From: JBDTSW01 sp963797835
GTDB lineage: Bacteria; Actinomycetota; Thermoleophilia; Solirubrobacterales; 70-9
Direction of reading: 5' to 3'
Assembly (NCBI GenBank): GCA_963797835.1
Contig: CAWCRN010000026.1
Coordinates: 310,001-374,000 of the forward strand
Length of the DNA: 64,000 bases
Positions 26,656 to 35,619 of the stretch are shown here, in pieces. The notes below the pieces were generated by a model. That model saw only the letters and a program-made list of their open reading frames with translations. It was not told where the DNA came from and made no database searches. Positions within the stretch are counted from its first letter, which is position 1. Each line of letters begins with the position of its first letter. The translations under genes and the position numbers were made by a program.

Positions 26656-27424
26656 ATGGAAGCCAGCGCATTCGCTCCTGGCGGCCGCGCCGCTGCCGCG
26701 GATCTCCTGGACGCACATCGCGACACGCTCATTCGGCGGGCGCGGCGATTCTCGATCTGTGCCGACGACGCCGACGACGCGCTCCAGCGTGCCGTCGAGA
26801 TCCTGCATGCGCCGCTACGCGGAGGTCGACCCGGAGCGGGTCCTCCCCTGGATGCTGACCGTGGTCGGGCGCGAGGCGCTGGCCGTGCGCAGGCTGCGCC
26901 TGCGGGCGCTGGAGGGAGCCACGGCCTACGACGACCTCATCGAGCGGACTCCCAGCGAGGTCCCCGGGCCGCACCAGCACCTTCTGCAGCGCGAGCGGGT
27001 CGCCCGCGCTGCCCGCCTCATCGGGCTCCTCAAGCCCCAGGAGCGGCGGGCGCTGGCCCTCCGCGCGCAGGGCTACTCCTACGCCGAGATCCAGGAGATC
27101 ACCGGCTGGACGCACACGAAGACGAACAGATGCCTGGCCGAAGGCCGGGCCAGGTTGCGACAGCTCCGGCCGCCCCGTAGCCGTCTTGGGGAGGACTTCC
27201 CGCGCCTCCACGTCACGCGGGCGAGCGTTCGGCCGTCGACGGGCCTACTTGATCGTTGCGTTGAAGAGGATGCGCTGGTCCGGGAGCGTGGTGTCCGGAG
27301 CCAGCGCGATCCTGCGCGGGCCTTCATGGGTCGGTTGACGAAGGTCACCGCTGCCTGGCCGAGGGGCGAGCGCGGCTGGGCCAGCTCGGCGGGTGTTAGC
27401 TCACCTTCGCCGCCGGGTAGCTAA
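26656..27424 (+). CDS. ECF-like RNA polymerase sigma factor, frameshifted
   Basis: MEASAFAPGGRAAAADLLDA, HRDTLIRRARRFSICADDAD and DALQRAVEIL form the region-2-like N-terminus. After about 26805 the frame changes and gives EVDPERVLPWMLTVVGREAL, then the region 4 helix-turn-helix LIGLLKPQERRALALRAQGY, YAEIQEITGWTHTKTNRCLA. Homology ends near 27165. The open frame runs on to 27424 with sequence that does not look coding, while another frame stops at 27180. The true end is therefore probably near 27180. Confidence 0.7.
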
Positions 27425-27462
27425 GCGCCACGGATCCCGATCACGCCCCACTCAGCTTCTCG

Positions 27463-27792
27463 GTGCATGTTGCCCCTCGCGCGGAGGGCGGCACGGACGT
27501 CGCCGTGTTCGGCGAGCTCGATCTCGCCACCGCGCCGCGCCTGAAGCAGGCGCTGGAGCAGGCGGTCGAGGTGCCCGGGGAGCTCGTGATCGACATGCGC
27601 GCCTGCAGCTTCATCGACAGCATGGGCATCGCCGTCCTCGCCGGGACGGCGTCGCGGCTGCGGGAGGACGGGCGGCATCTGGTGATCCGCGGCGTGGGCA
27701 GGCGCGTGATGCGGACCTTCGAGATCGCCGGGCTGGCCGGCGGCCCCGCGATCACGATCGAGCAGGAGCCCCAGCCATCCGGATCCCAGTGA
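27463..27792 (+). CDS. STAS-domain anti-sigma-factor antagonist
   Basis: A 109-residue STAS protein. It shows VAVFGELDLATAPRLKQAL and VIDMRACSFIDSMGIAVLAG, whose Asp-Ser pair (FIDSMG) contains the phosphorylatable serine of SpoIIAA/RsbV proteins. It should bind an anti-sigma kinase and free a sigma factor, which fits the sigma-like gene just upstream. The start is GTG 27463. An in-frame stop lies shortly upstream, so the N-terminus cannot be much longer. Confidence 0.85.
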   Translation: MHVAPRAEGGTDVAVFGELDLATAPRLKQALEQAVEVPGELVIDMRACSFIDSMGIAVLAGTASRLREDGRHLVIRGVGRRVMRTFEIAGLAGGPAITIEQEPQPSGSQ

Positions 27793-27821
27793 TGGGCTGA
27801 GCGCCAACCGAGCCTCGAAAC

Positions 27822-28967
27822 TCAGTGCCGGATGCGGGGCGCGAACTCGTCCCAGGTGCCCTTGTTCAGGTGCCGGCGCAGCTCGCCGCGGGCCGAGGGG
27901 TAGTGGTCGATGTCGTAGATCGTGTTGACCGACACGCTTCGGTAGTACATGAGCATGCGCACGCGGCCGTGGTCCTCGGCCCAGTCGAGTAGCCGGTCGG
28001 TGAACGCTCCGCCGGGGTCGCCATCCCACGGCGACCATTCGCCGATCATGAACGGGAAGTTGTCGTAGCGGCCGAAGAAGGCCTGCATGTTGTCGAACGC
28101 AGTCTGGTACTTGGAGAAGATGTCGACGCCCACCCAGTCGACGAAGTTGCGCCCGGGCCAGTAGTCGCGCGCCTGGTTTCCGGGGACGTTGGGCGAGGCG
28201 ATCGTCTGCGGCACCCAGAGGAACGCGACCTTCGGCTTTTCGAGGCGCCTCGGCACGTCCTTGCGCCGGTAGATCGGGTCGTGGTTCGACTTCGCCCGGT
28301 AGATCCGCGCCATGTTGTTGTTGCGCAGTTTCTTGTTGATCGTCGCCCTCCGCCCGCCGCGGGTGATGATCACGAAGCGCTTCCACGCGCGCCTGAACGA
28401 CCGCGTCTTGTGCCATCCGCTGCGCCTCGAGCCGTCGGCGTTGTATGCGCAGTACGGGTTCCAGTGCCCGTTCATCTCTGGCATCAGCCGGATGTAGGTG
28501 GGGTGGCGCAGCCCGCCGAGGACCTCGTTGTAGCGCAGGATGTAGCGGTCGCCGTTGCCGCGGGCGATGCCCTTCGTCGGGATCTGCGGCTTGCCGTTGG
28601 CCGGCAGCTTGGTCGAGAGGCTGACCATCCCGAGTGTGTCCGCCTTGTCCCAGCGCTTGACCGCGCCGGTCGCGGTCAGGGAGACATCCCAGTGGAAGAA
28701 CTCCTGCTGCACGGCAGGGTGGGCCCGCACCTGCTTCTGGAAGTCCCGGAACCCGGCGTTGTCACCGGTGCTCGAGACGCCGTGGTACCGCTTGTGGCGA
28801 TCGGGGAGCCAGGGATTCGCCACGGCGCCACCGGCCCCGAGCGCGAGGACGAGCACGCCGGCGGCGAGGCCGGCCGCGAAACCCCTGCTCCTGTCGCGTG
28901 CGGAGCCGATGCCCGGAACCGTAGCGTGGGCCCGCCGCCGCGACAAGCCCCCGGGCCCCCGATGCAA
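27822..28967 (-). CDS. Secreted GH26-like glycoside hydrolase
   Basis: A 381-residue protein with an Arg-rich start and a hydrophobic signal/anchor (AAGLAAGVLVLALGAGGAVA). The catalytic candidates are Glu in IRLMPEMNGHWNPYC (acid/base) and Glu in FPFMIGEWSPWDGDPGG (nucleophile), the arrangement of GH26 mannanases and related clan-A enzymes. The conserved WVPQTIASPN and FVDWVGVDIFSKY segments lie between them. It is exported and probably acts on a beta-linked polysaccharide. The exact substrate is unknown. Confidence 0.75.
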   Translation of the reverse strand: MHRGPGGLSRRRAHATVPGIGSARDRSRGFAAGLAAGVLVLALGAGGAVANPWLPDRHKRYHGVSSTGDNAGFRDFQKQVRAHPAVQQEFFHWDVSLTATGAVKRWDKADTLGMVSLSTKLPANGKPQIPTKGIARGNGDRYILRYNEVLGGLRHPTYIRLMPEMNGHWNPYCAYNADGSRRSGWHKTRSFRRAWKRFVIITRGGRRATINKKLRNNNMARIYRAKSNHDPIYRRKDVPRRLEKPKVAFLWVPQTIASPNVPGNQARDYWPGRNFVDWVGVDIFSKYQTAFDNMQAFFGRYDNFPFMIGEWSPWDGDPGGAFTDRLLDWAEDHGRVRMLMYYRSVSVNTIYDIDHYPSARGELRRHLNKGTWDEFAPRIRH

Positions 28968-29035
28968 TCCGCTGCCCCGGTCTCGGCGCCCGCGGATGAG
29001 TTTGGGCCACCCGGGCAGTCGGTACTCGTGTAGGC

Positions 29036-29908
29036 ATGGCCGAGCGGATGATCGAAGCGAATGGCGTGGAGCTCTGCGCGGAGTCGTTCGGAGACCCGGC
29101 CGACCCGCCGATCCTCCTCGTCATGGGCATCGGGGGGTCGATGCTGTGGTGGGAGGACGAGTTCTGCCGGAAGCTCGCCGACGGAGGGCGATTCGTGATC
29201 CGCTACGACCACCGCGATACCGGACGCTCGGTCAGCTACGAGCCGGGACGTCCCGGGTACACCGGCGCGGATCTGCTGGCCGACATACCCGGAGTGCTCG
29301 ACGCCTACGGTATCCCCGCCGCCCACCTGTTCGGCGTCTCGGCCGGCGGCGGGTTCGCCCAGCTCGAGGCATTGGAGGCGCCCGACCGGGTGCTCTCCCT
29401 CGTCCTCATGAGCACCTCTCCCGCGACGGGCGGTGAGCGCGGGCTCCCGCCGCCGACCGACGAGTTCGCACGGCTCGTGACCACGGCGGAGGTTGACTGG
29501 ACCGACCCCGAGTCGGTCACCGAGTACCAGCTCGACTATTCACGCATGCTCGCCGGGAGCCGGCGGCCGTTCGACGAACGGTCCTACAGAGAGCTAATCC
29601 GGCGGGACGTCGAGCGTGCTCGCGACGTCGCCGCCCTCCAGAACCACGACCTGATCGCGGGCGACGAGCCGTCTCGAGGGCCCCTGTCTGAGATCACCGC
29701 GCCCACGCTCGTGATCCACGGCACGGCGGATCCGATGTTCCCGCTCGGGCACGGCCAGGCGCTGGCGGAGGAGATCCCGGGAGCGAGGCTGGTGGTGCTC
29801 GAGGGAGCGGGCCACGGCGTGTACAGGGACGACTGGGAGCCCATCGTCCGCGAGGTCCTCTCCCATACGGAGCGGAGCGGGAGGGATTCGAACCCCCGGA
29901 CCCCCTGA
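29036..29908 (+). CDS. Alpha/beta hydrolase
   Basis: A 290-residue hydrolase. It has the oxyanion region LVMGIGGSMLWWEDEF, the nucleophile elbow FGVSAGGGFA (Ser), an acid in IHGTADPMFP, and the catalytic His in GAGHGVYRDDWEP. Related proteins are esterases and epoxide or ester hydrolases, and no substrate can be assigned. The last dozen codons (SGRDSNPRTP) are read from the antisense strand of the tRNA-Ser gene, so the coding end overlaps that gene by 36 bases. Natural homology stops shortly before it. Confidence 0.85.
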   Translation: MAERMIEANGVELCAESFGDPADPPILLVMGIGGSMLWWEDEFCRKLADGGRFVIRYDHRDTGRSVSYEPGRPGYTGADLLADIPGVLDAYGIPAAHLFGVSAGGGFAQLEALEAPDRVLSLVLMSTSPATGGERGLPPPTDEFARLVTTAEVDWTDPESVTEYQLDYSRMLAGSRRPFDERSYRELIRRDVERARDVAALQNHDLIAGDEPSRGPLSEITAPTLVIHGTADPMFPLGHGQALAEEIPGARLVVLEGAGHGVYRDDWEPIVREVLSHTERSGRDSNPRTP

Positions 29909-29963
29909 CGGGGGTCGGCTGCTTTCAAGGCAGCTGCAATCAACCGGACTCTGCCACCGCTCC
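29873..29963 (-). tRNA. tRNA-Ser(UGA)
   Basis: Acceptor GGAGCGG (29963-29957) pairs with CCGCTCC (29880-29874). The anticodon arm is GCTGC-CTTGAAA-GCAGC with anticodon TGA. There is a long variable arm (ACCCCCGTCAGGGGGT) as in class II serine tRNAs, and a T-arm with GGTTCGAATCC. CCA is not encoded. It overlaps the 3' end of the convergent hydrolase gene. Confidence 0.95.
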
Positions 29964-30026
29964 GTGACTTGGCCGCAGGGTAGCCCCGGTAGCTGTATTG
30001 AGGGCGCCGCCCCGTAGGGTTCGGGC

Positions 30027-31322
30027 GTGGCGAGCTGGAGCAACTGGGCCGGGGACCAGCGCTGCACGCCGGCCGCGATCGAGCTGCCCTCGTCGCTGGA
30101 CGAGCTGCGCCGGGTCGTGGCTGATGCCGCGGCTGCGGGGAGGACCGTGCGGGCGTCCGCCTCGGGCCACTCGTTCACCGACATCGCGCTCACCGATGGC
30201 GTCATGGTCAGGCTCGACCGGCTGACGCGCAAGCTCGACTTCGACCGGGGTGCGGGCCTGTTCAAGGTCGAGGGGGGGATCGTGCTGCGCGACCTCAACC
30301 GCATGCTCCACGAACACGGGGTCGCGTTCGAGAACCTCGGCGACATCGACCGGCAGACGGTCGCGGGGTCGATCTCCACCGGAACCCACGGCACCGGCGA
30401 GCGGTTCCAGAACGTCTCCGCCCAGATCGCGGCGCTCGAGCTGGTCACCGCCGGCGGGGAGCTGGTGGAGGTCGGCGAGGACGACCCGGATCTGCGGGCC
30501 GCGCGGGTGGGCCTGGGTGCCCTCGGCGTCATCTACTCCGTGACCGTGCGGACGGTCCCGTCGTACACCCTCGACCGCCTGGACAGCCCCAAGCCGCTGG
30601 CCGACGTACTCGACCGCCTCGACGAGCTAAACGCCGGCACCGACCATTTCGAGTTCTACGTCTTCCCGGGCACGGAGGTGGCCCTGTGCCGGGAGAGCCG
30701 CCGCACCGACGAGCCGCCCGCGCCCCGACACCCCGCCCGTGTCTACGCCCAGGAGGTGATGGTGGAGAACTGGGTCGGCCAGGCGTTCGCGCTGGCCGCG
30801 CGGCGGTTCCCCTCGCAGGCGCCCCGGCTGGCCCGGATCGCGTCTCGGGGCGTGGGGCGCTCGCGCAAGGTCGACAGCTGGCACAAGGTCCTCGCCTCGG
30901 AGCGGCGGATCCGCTTCACCGAGATGGAGTACGGGGTGCCGCGGGAGCGCGCCCGCGAGGTGGTCGAGCGGGTCCTCGAGGTGGCGGCCCGGCCCGAGCA
31001 CGCGGTCGCGTTCCCGATCGAGGTCCGCTTCGTCGCCGCCGACGACTCCCTGCTGAGCCCGTCCCATGAGCGCGACACGTGCTGCGTCGCCGTCCACCAG
31101 GACCGCAAGATGGCGTGGGAGCCGTACTTCCGCGAGGTCGAGGCGGTCGCCCGTGACTACGGCGGGCGGCCGCACTGGGGCAAGCGTCACTTCCAGACCG
31201 CCGAGTCGCTGGCCCCCCTTTACCCGCACTGGGCCGACTTCCAGGCGGTGAGAATGCGACTGGATCCAGGCGGGGTGTTCCGAAACGCGTACACGGACCG
31301 CACACTCGGCACACTCTCGTAG
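30027..31322 (+). CDS. FAD-linked sugar-lactone/alditol oxidase (GULO/ALO family)
   Basis: A 431-residue VAO-family flavoprotein. The FAD domain shows RASASGHSFTDIALTDG and ENLGDIDRQTVAGSISTGTH, where a His next to the GHS segment is the usual covalent FAD site. The C-terminal cap contains the family hallmark RPHWGKRHF. The family includes L-gulono-lactone, D-arabinono-lactone and alditol oxidases. GTG 30027 is preceded by -10 TAGGGT (30015-30020) with a 6-base gap, so it is likely leaderless. Confidence 0.88.
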   Translation: MASWSNWAGDQRCTPAAIELPSSLDELRRVVADAAAAGRTVRASASGHSFTDIALTDGVMVRLDRLTRKLDFDRGAGLFKVEGGIVLRDLNRMLHEHGVAFENLGDIDRQTVAGSISTGTHGTGERFQNVSAQIAALELVTAGGELVEVGEDDPDLRAARVGLGALGVIYSVTVRTVPSYTLDRLDSPKPLADVLDRLDELNAGTDHFEFYVFPGTEVALCRESRRTDEPPAPRHPARVYAQEVMVENWVGQAFALAARRFPSQAPRLARIASRGVGRSRKVDSWHKVLASERRIRFTEMEYGVPRERAREVVERVLEVAARPEHAVAFPIEVRFVAADDSLLSPSHERDTCCVAVHQDRKMAWEPYFREVEAVARDYGGRPHWGKRHFQTAESLAPLYPHWADFQAVRMRLDPGGVFRNAYTDRTLGTLS

Positions 31323-31324
31323 TA

Positions 31325-31372
31325 GGGGTCTGACCCCAAGCTGCAGTAGGAACCACTGCGGGGTCTGACCCC
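31325..31372. terminator. Two copies of GGGGTCTGACCCC between convergent genes
   Basis: Perfect 6-base dyads around one T lie at 31325-31337 and 31360-31372, followed by a half copy (TCTGACCCCGG). They sit in the 65-base gap between two convergent genes. The same dyad recurs at 37963-37994, with a variant near 46171. Likely a dispersed repeat that works as a bidirectional terminator. Confidence 0.55.
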
Positions 31373-31387
31373 GGCTCTGACCCCGGC

Positions 31388-32827
31388 TCAGCTGTCGTAG
31401 CCCAGTCCGAGCCGGTCGAGCGTTCGCAGCCACAGGCCCCGCCGGCCGGCGCGGCGGTCGGCGGCGGCGAGGCGGTTTCGGGTCAGCTCGATCGCCGCCC
31501 AGCGAAGGGGCTCGGGCGGGAAGGGCAGCGGGTGGCTGCGGATCGCTCGCAGGCGTGTCGCCTCCGTCTCGCGCCCGGCCAGCAGGTCGAGGGCGACCCG
31601 CGCTCCGAAGCGGCTGGCGCCGACACCCAGGCCCGTGTGGCCGACAGCGTGGGCCACGCGGCCGCCGTGGCTCGTTCCGTAGAAGGCGAAGAAGCGGCTG
31701 CAGGTGTCGATCGCCCCCGCCCAGCGGTGGGTGAAGCGGACGCCCTCGAGCTGCGGGAACGTCGTGAAGAAGTGCTGGGAGAGGCGGGCGAAGCACTCGT
31801 CGTTGCGCTCCAGCTCCTCGCCCATCCGGTTCCCGTAGTGATAGATCGCGTCGTAGCCGCCCCAGAGGATGCGGTCATCGGCCGTGAGCCGGTAGTAGTG
31901 GAACTGGTTGGCGCAGTCGCCTAGGCCCTGCCTGCGCTGCCAGCCGATCGAGCTCATGCGCTCGGCGCCCAGCGGCTCGGTGACGAGCACGTAGTCGTAG
32001 ACGGGAACGACCCGCCGCCGCACCGACCGCACCAGCGCCGGAAACGCGCTCGTCGCGAGCAGCGCGTGGCGGCAGCGCAGCGCGCCGTCCCCCACCGCCA
32101 GCTCCAGCCCGCCCGCTCGGTCGCCGATCGCGGTGACCGGCGTCCGCTCGAAGATCCGGACGCCGGCGTCGAGGGCCGCCCGCCGCAGGCCCCAGCACAG
32201 GCGCGCCGGGTCGACGACCGCCGACCCGCTTTGCTGCCACATCCCCGTCCGGTAGGTGCTCGAGGCGACCTCGGCTCGCATCGCCTCCGCATCGAACAGC
32301 ACGACGTCGTGGCCAAGACTTCGGAGCTGTTCCGCCTCCTCCGCGAGCCAGCCGTCCTCGTGAGGCTCGAGGGCGATGTTGATGTCGCCGTTCAACTCGA
32401 GGTCGCACTCGATGCCCAGCCGGCCGATCGACGCCACGGCCTGGTCGAAGTTCTGGAGGCCCAGCCGCTCAAGCGCAGGCACCTCCTCCGGAAAGCGGGC
32501 AATGCCGTTCGCGACGCCGTGGGTGAGCGATGACAGGAAGAAGCCCCCGTTCCGCCCGCTGGCGGCGTGAGCGATCTCGGCGCCCTCGACCAGGACCACG
32601 TCGCGCTCCGGGTCGTCCTCCTTGGCGAGCACCGCCGCCCAGAGCCCGCTGAGGCCACCGCCCACGATCGCGAGGTCGCACTCCGCCTTGCCCTCGAGGG
32701 GGTCGGCCGGCGCCGGGGCCTCGGGACGGTCGAGCCAGAACGGTGCGTGGGCCGCATCGGCATAGGCCGCCCGGTGCTCGGGGCCGGGCGGGCCCAGGTC
32801 CCACACGTGGCCTGCCGCGCCACCCAT
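31388..32827 (-). CDS. FAD-dependent oxidoreductase, DAO (glycine/D-amino-acid oxidase) family
   Basis: A 479-residue protein. The Rossmann motif CDLAIVGGGLSGLWAAVLAK starts near residue 50. HAASGRNGGFFLSS is the family segment after the second strand, and GHTGLGVGASRFGARVA is the C-terminal FAD contact. It should oxidise an amine or amino acid and deliver electrons to oxygen or a carrier. The ATG lies 2 bases after the stop of the PLP enzyme upstream, so the pair is an operon, which hints at D- or N-substituted amino acid use. Confidence 0.85.
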   Translation of the reverse strand: MGGAAGHVWDLGPPGPEHRAAYADAAHAPFWLDRPEAPAPADPLEGKAECDLAIVGGGLSGLWAAVLAKEDDPERDVVLVEGAEIAHAASGRNGGFFLSSLTHGVANGIARFPEEVPALERLGLQNFDQAVASIGRLGIECDLELNGDINIALEPHEDGWLAEEAEQLRSLGHDVVLFDAEAMRAEVASSTYRTGMWQQSGSAVVDPARLCWGLRRAALDAGVRIFERTPVTAIGDRAGGLELAVGDGALRCRHALLATSAFPALVRSVRRRVVPVYDYVLVTEPLGAERMSSIGWQRRQGLGDCANQFHYYRLTADDRILWGGYDAIYHYGNRMGEELERNDECFARLSQHFFTTFPQLEGVRFTHRWAGAIDTCSRFFAFYGTSHGGRVAHAVGHTGLGVGASRFGARVALDLLAGRETEATRLRAIRSHPLPFPPEPLRWAAIELTRNRLAAADRRAGRRGLWLRTLDRLGLGYDS

Positions 32828-32829
32828 CG

Positions 32830-34053
32830 CTAGAGGAAGGTCTTGCCGTCGCCGCGGTAGGTGGGGACCTCGTCGACGATGGTGTCGCCCTCCACCAGGT
32901 AGAGCGAGGCGAAGCGCTCGCACATCTCGCCCGCCTTGGCGTGGCGCATGTAGACGCGGTCGCCGATCCGAAGCCCCCGCGCCGCCGTCCCGAGCAGCGG
33001 CGTCTGCACCTCGCCTGCGCCCTCCTGACCGTCGAGTCGGAGGCCGTCGGGGAGGTGCGGCTTGGGGAGGCGCAGGTCATCGGCCGGGCCCGAGGCCAGG
33101 TACCCGCCCCCGAGGGCGGTGACCGTGCCCGGGGAGGGGCGCCGGACGATCGGCAGCACGAAGAAGGCCGCGGGCTCGAGGTCGAGCGAGCGGTAGTTGT
33201 CGAACAGGTGCGGGGCGTAGAAGCCCGAGCCTGCGGTGAGCTCGGTCGCCACGCCGGCCGCGGCCGTCCGGGCGAGGCTGCCGGTGCCTCCGGCGTTCAC
33301 GAACTCCAGGCTCGCGGGCGTGGCCTCCCGCACCGCCTCAAGGACCCGCGGCAGGCGCTCGCGAAGGTCACGCTCGGAGTGCGATTGCATCCAGCGCACC
33401 GCCGCGCTGCGCATCGCCTGCCCCTCCACGTCGTCGCCGACCCCGGCGATCTGGCCCTCATAGGACATGACCCCCGCGAGCCTCGTGCCGGGCCGCGCGG
33501 CGATCTCGGTGGCGAGGCGCGCTGCGCGCTCAGCGTCGTGGATCGGCGAGCGCTTGGGGCCTATCCGCGCCAGCCTGCCACCCAGTGGCCACCAGCCCGC
33601 GTCCACGTCCATGCACACGCGCACCTCCGCCTGCCCGGCGCCCATCGCCCCCTCGATCAGGTCGAGATGTGGGGTGTCGTCCACCATGGGGATCGGCGGC
33701 GCCGGGTCCGACGCGGCCAGAGCGACCAGCGCCCTGATCGCGTTGCGGTCGGCGGTGGGATAGGCGACGACGATGTCGTCGAAGCCCTCGCCGGCGAGCC
33801 ACAGCGCCTCGGGCAGGGTGAAGGAGAGGATCCCCCGGAAGCCGTCGGACAGGTCGAAGATCCGGCGCAGCACCGGCAGCGAGCGGACCGATTTCGACGC
33901 CACCCGGATCGGCAGCCCGTTCGCCTGGGCCAGCATCGCGTCGGCGTTCGCGCGCATCGCATCGAGGTCGAGGAAGGCGAACGGCGGCTGCACCGCCTCG
34001 AAGATCGAGTCGTAGCGGGCGCGCTGCGCCTCGAGTCGGGCGGGGTCGCTCAC
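32830..34053 (-). CDS. Fold-III PLP enzyme (D-threonine-aldolase / alanine-racemase N-terminal type)
   Basis: A 407-residue enzyme. The segment PPFAFLDLDAMRANADAMLA is followed by RVASKSVRSLPVLRR, whose Lys is the expected PLP Schiff-base residue. Other features are VMSYEGQIAGV, FVNAGGTGSL (phosphate site) and a terminal metal-site pattern GDRVYMRHAKAGEMCERF like the His/Cys site of D-threonine aldolases. Cleaves or racemises a beta-hydroxy or D-amino acid. The GTG at 34053 was chosen by homology. The tRNA-Ser(GCU) gene begins 53 bases away on the other strand. Confidence 0.85.
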   Translation of the reverse strand: MSDPARLEAQRARYDSIFEAVQPPFAFLDLDAMRANADAMLAQANGLPIRVASKSVRSLPVLRRIFDLSDGFRGILSFTLPEALWLAGEGFDDIVVAYPTADRNAIRALVALAASDPAPPIPMVDDTPHLDLIEGAMGAGQAEVRVCMDVDAGWWPLGGRLARIGPKRSPIHDAERAARLATEIAARPGTRLAGVMSYEGQIAGVGDDVEGQAMRSAAVRWMQSHSERDLRERLPRVLEAVREATPASLEFVNAGGTGSLARTAAAGVATELTAGSGFYAPHLFDNYRSLDLEPAAFFVLPIVRRPSPGTVTALGGGYLASGPADDLRLPKPHLPDGLRLDGQEGAGEVQTPLLGTAARGLRIGDRVYMRHAKAGEMCERFASLYLVEGDTIVDEVPTYRGDGKTFL

Positions 34054-34106
34054 GGCGCGGCGAGCGTACCTAGAATGGCCCCAGCCTCGGGCCTGCCCGA
34101 GCGAAC

Positions 34107-34195
34107 GGAGAGGTGGCCGAGTGGCTGAAGGCACTCGCCTGCTAAGCGAGTAGGGGGCGCAAGCTCTCTCGCGGGTTCGAATCCCGCCCTCTCCG
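34107..34195 (+). tRNA. tRNA-Ser(GCU)
   Basis: Acceptor GGAGAGG pairs with CCTCTCC plus discriminator G. The anticodon arm is CTCGC-CTGCTAA-GCGAG with anticodon GCT. It has the class II long variable arm (GGGGGCGCAAGCTCTC) and a T-arm GGGTTCGAATCCC. CCA is not encoded. Confidence 0.97.
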
Positions 34196-34216
34196 CTGGA
34201 TGAACGCTTCCATCCG

Positions 34217-34693
34217 ATGAGCCGGCGCGTCCCCGTCACCACCGAGGCGGTCGCCCGGGCCAGCCCGGAGGCGACGTTCGACGGGATCGTGCCGATCGAC
34301 CTCTCGAGGATGTTCCTCGGGTATGGCCCGCTGCCGGCGGTCACCGCGACGCGCGATCAGACCGGTGGCTGGGACCACGTGGGCGCCTCCCGCACGGTCG
34401 TCCTCTCCGACGAGAGCACCGCGCAGGAGGAGATCCTGGCGCACGAGCGACCGCGGTACTTCGGCTACCGGGTCAGCGAGTTCACCGGTTCGCTACGCCT
34501 CCTCGTCAGTGGGGTTCACGGCGAGTTCTGGTTCAGCCCGGGCCAGGACGAGAGCACGGAGGTCCGCTGGCGCTACAGCTTCGAGCCCCGTGCATGGCGC
34601 CGCCCGATCGTCGCCCTGGTCGTCGCCCGCCTCTGGGCCGCCTACGCCCGCAAGGCGCTCGCCGTGGCGGTGTCCGAGACCGAGGCCGCCTGA
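34217..34693 (+). CDS. SRPBCC-family protein
   Basis: A 158-residue protein. The N-terminus VPVTTEAVARASPEATFDGI, the middle strands GWDHVGASRTVVLSDESTA, GYRVSEFTGSLRLLVSGVHG and VRWRYSFEPRAWRRP, and a long C-terminal helix fit the SRPBCC (polyketide cyclase/dehydrase) helix-grip fold. Ligand unknown. The start follows tRNA-Ser(GCU) by 21 bases. Confidence 0.65.
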   Translation: MSRRVPVTTEAVARASPEATFDGIVPIDLSRMFLGYGPLPAVTATRDQTGGWDHVGASRTVVLSDESTAQEEILAHERPRYFGYRVSEFTGSLRLLVSGVHGEFWFSPGQDESTEVRWRYSFEPRAWRRPIVALVVARLWAAYARKALAVAVSETEAA

Positions 34694-34742
34694 GGGTCGG
34701 CTTCACCCGATCGTTAGTGGGGTTCGCGATCATTTGCGGTGC

Positions 34743-35597
34743 ATGAAGGTGAATCGCGACTGGCGACCCGTGGCGTTCGCGGCCTTCGTGGTCGCCGTGG
34801 TCGCCGTGAGCCTGCTCGCGATATTCGCCAACGACCGGGGTTCCGACTCGACCGTGCCGCCCGTCAAGGCAACCGAGCCGCCCGTCAAGGCAACGGGGCC
34901 GGCGCCGGCGGCCGAGCGCGGAGCCAATTCCGACGGGACGGGCGCCGAGCGGCGCGCGAACGGCGGTGGCACCGGCGAGCGCAAGCTCGAGCTGTCCCGC
35001 ACAGGCAACCCGGTCGTCTGGGTGCGCCCGGGGGAACAGGCCACGATCCACGCGGCACCCGGCGGCCAGGCGGTTGAGACCGTCGGCCACGAGACCGAGT
35101 TCGGCTCGACCACCAACTTCGCCGTGTTCGAGAGTGAGGGCGACTGGGTCGGCGTGCCGAACCCCTACACCGGCAACGGGAAGCTGGGCTGGATCGAGCT
35201 GGACGGCCGCCGGCTGAAGGTCGGCTACACGTCGCGCGAGATCGTGGTCGACCTCTCCGAGTTCCGCGCCCAGCTCCTCATCGACGATGAGGTGGTCCGG
35301 ACCTTCACGGTGGCGATAGGGGCGCCCGGGACGACCACGCCCACCGGCCACTTCGCCGTGACCGACACCTTCCGTGGCGATCTGAACCCCGCCTACGGCT
35401 GCTGTGCCGTGGCGCTCACCGCAGAGCAGCCGAACCTCCCCTCCGGCTGGCTCGGCGGCAACCGGATCGCGATTCACGGCACCTCCGGGCCACTGGGTGC
35501 GGCGATCTCCTCCGGCTGCGTTCGCGCCGCGGATCGCGACGTCAACGCACTGGTCAACGAGGTCCCGCCGGGCACGCCCGTCCTCGTGCGCCAGTAG
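34743..35597 (+). CDS. L,D-transpeptidase (YkuD family)
   Basis: A 284-residue protein with one N-terminal membrane helix (VAFAAFVVAVVAVSLLAIFA). A low-complexity linker has a tandem PPVKAT(E/G). An SH3-like region (VVWVRPGEQATIHAAPGGQA) is followed by a YkuD catalytic domain with IAIHGTSGPLGAAISSGCVR, where His and Cys are the catalytic pair. It forms 3-3 cross-links in peptidoglycan or attaches proteins, acting outside the membrane. The ATG at 34743 was chosen because the signal anchor starts there. Confidence 0.9.
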   Translation: MKVNRDWRPVAFAAFVVAVVAVSLLAIFANDRGSDSTVPPVKATEPPVKATGPAPAAERGANSDGTGAERRANGGGTGERKLELSRTGNPVVWVRPGEQATIHAAPGGQAVETVGHETEFGSTTNFAVFESEGDWVGVPNPYTGNGKLGWIELDGRRLKVGYTSREIVVDLSEFRAQLLIDDEVVRTFTVAIGAPGTTTPTGHFAVTDTFRGDLNPAYGCCAVALTAEQPNLPSGWLGGNRIAIHGTSGPLGAAISSGCVRAADRDVNALVNEVPPGTPVLVRQ

Positions 35598-35619
35598 GCG
35601 CTGGGCGTAGACTGACTCC

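Noticed and set aside
27181..27462. Short minus-strand frame ending near 27245 (DQRILFNATIK) between the sigma-like and STAS genes.
   Set aside because: It looks faintly protein-like at its end, but the upstream part is broken and no family is recognisable. Too little support for a gene.
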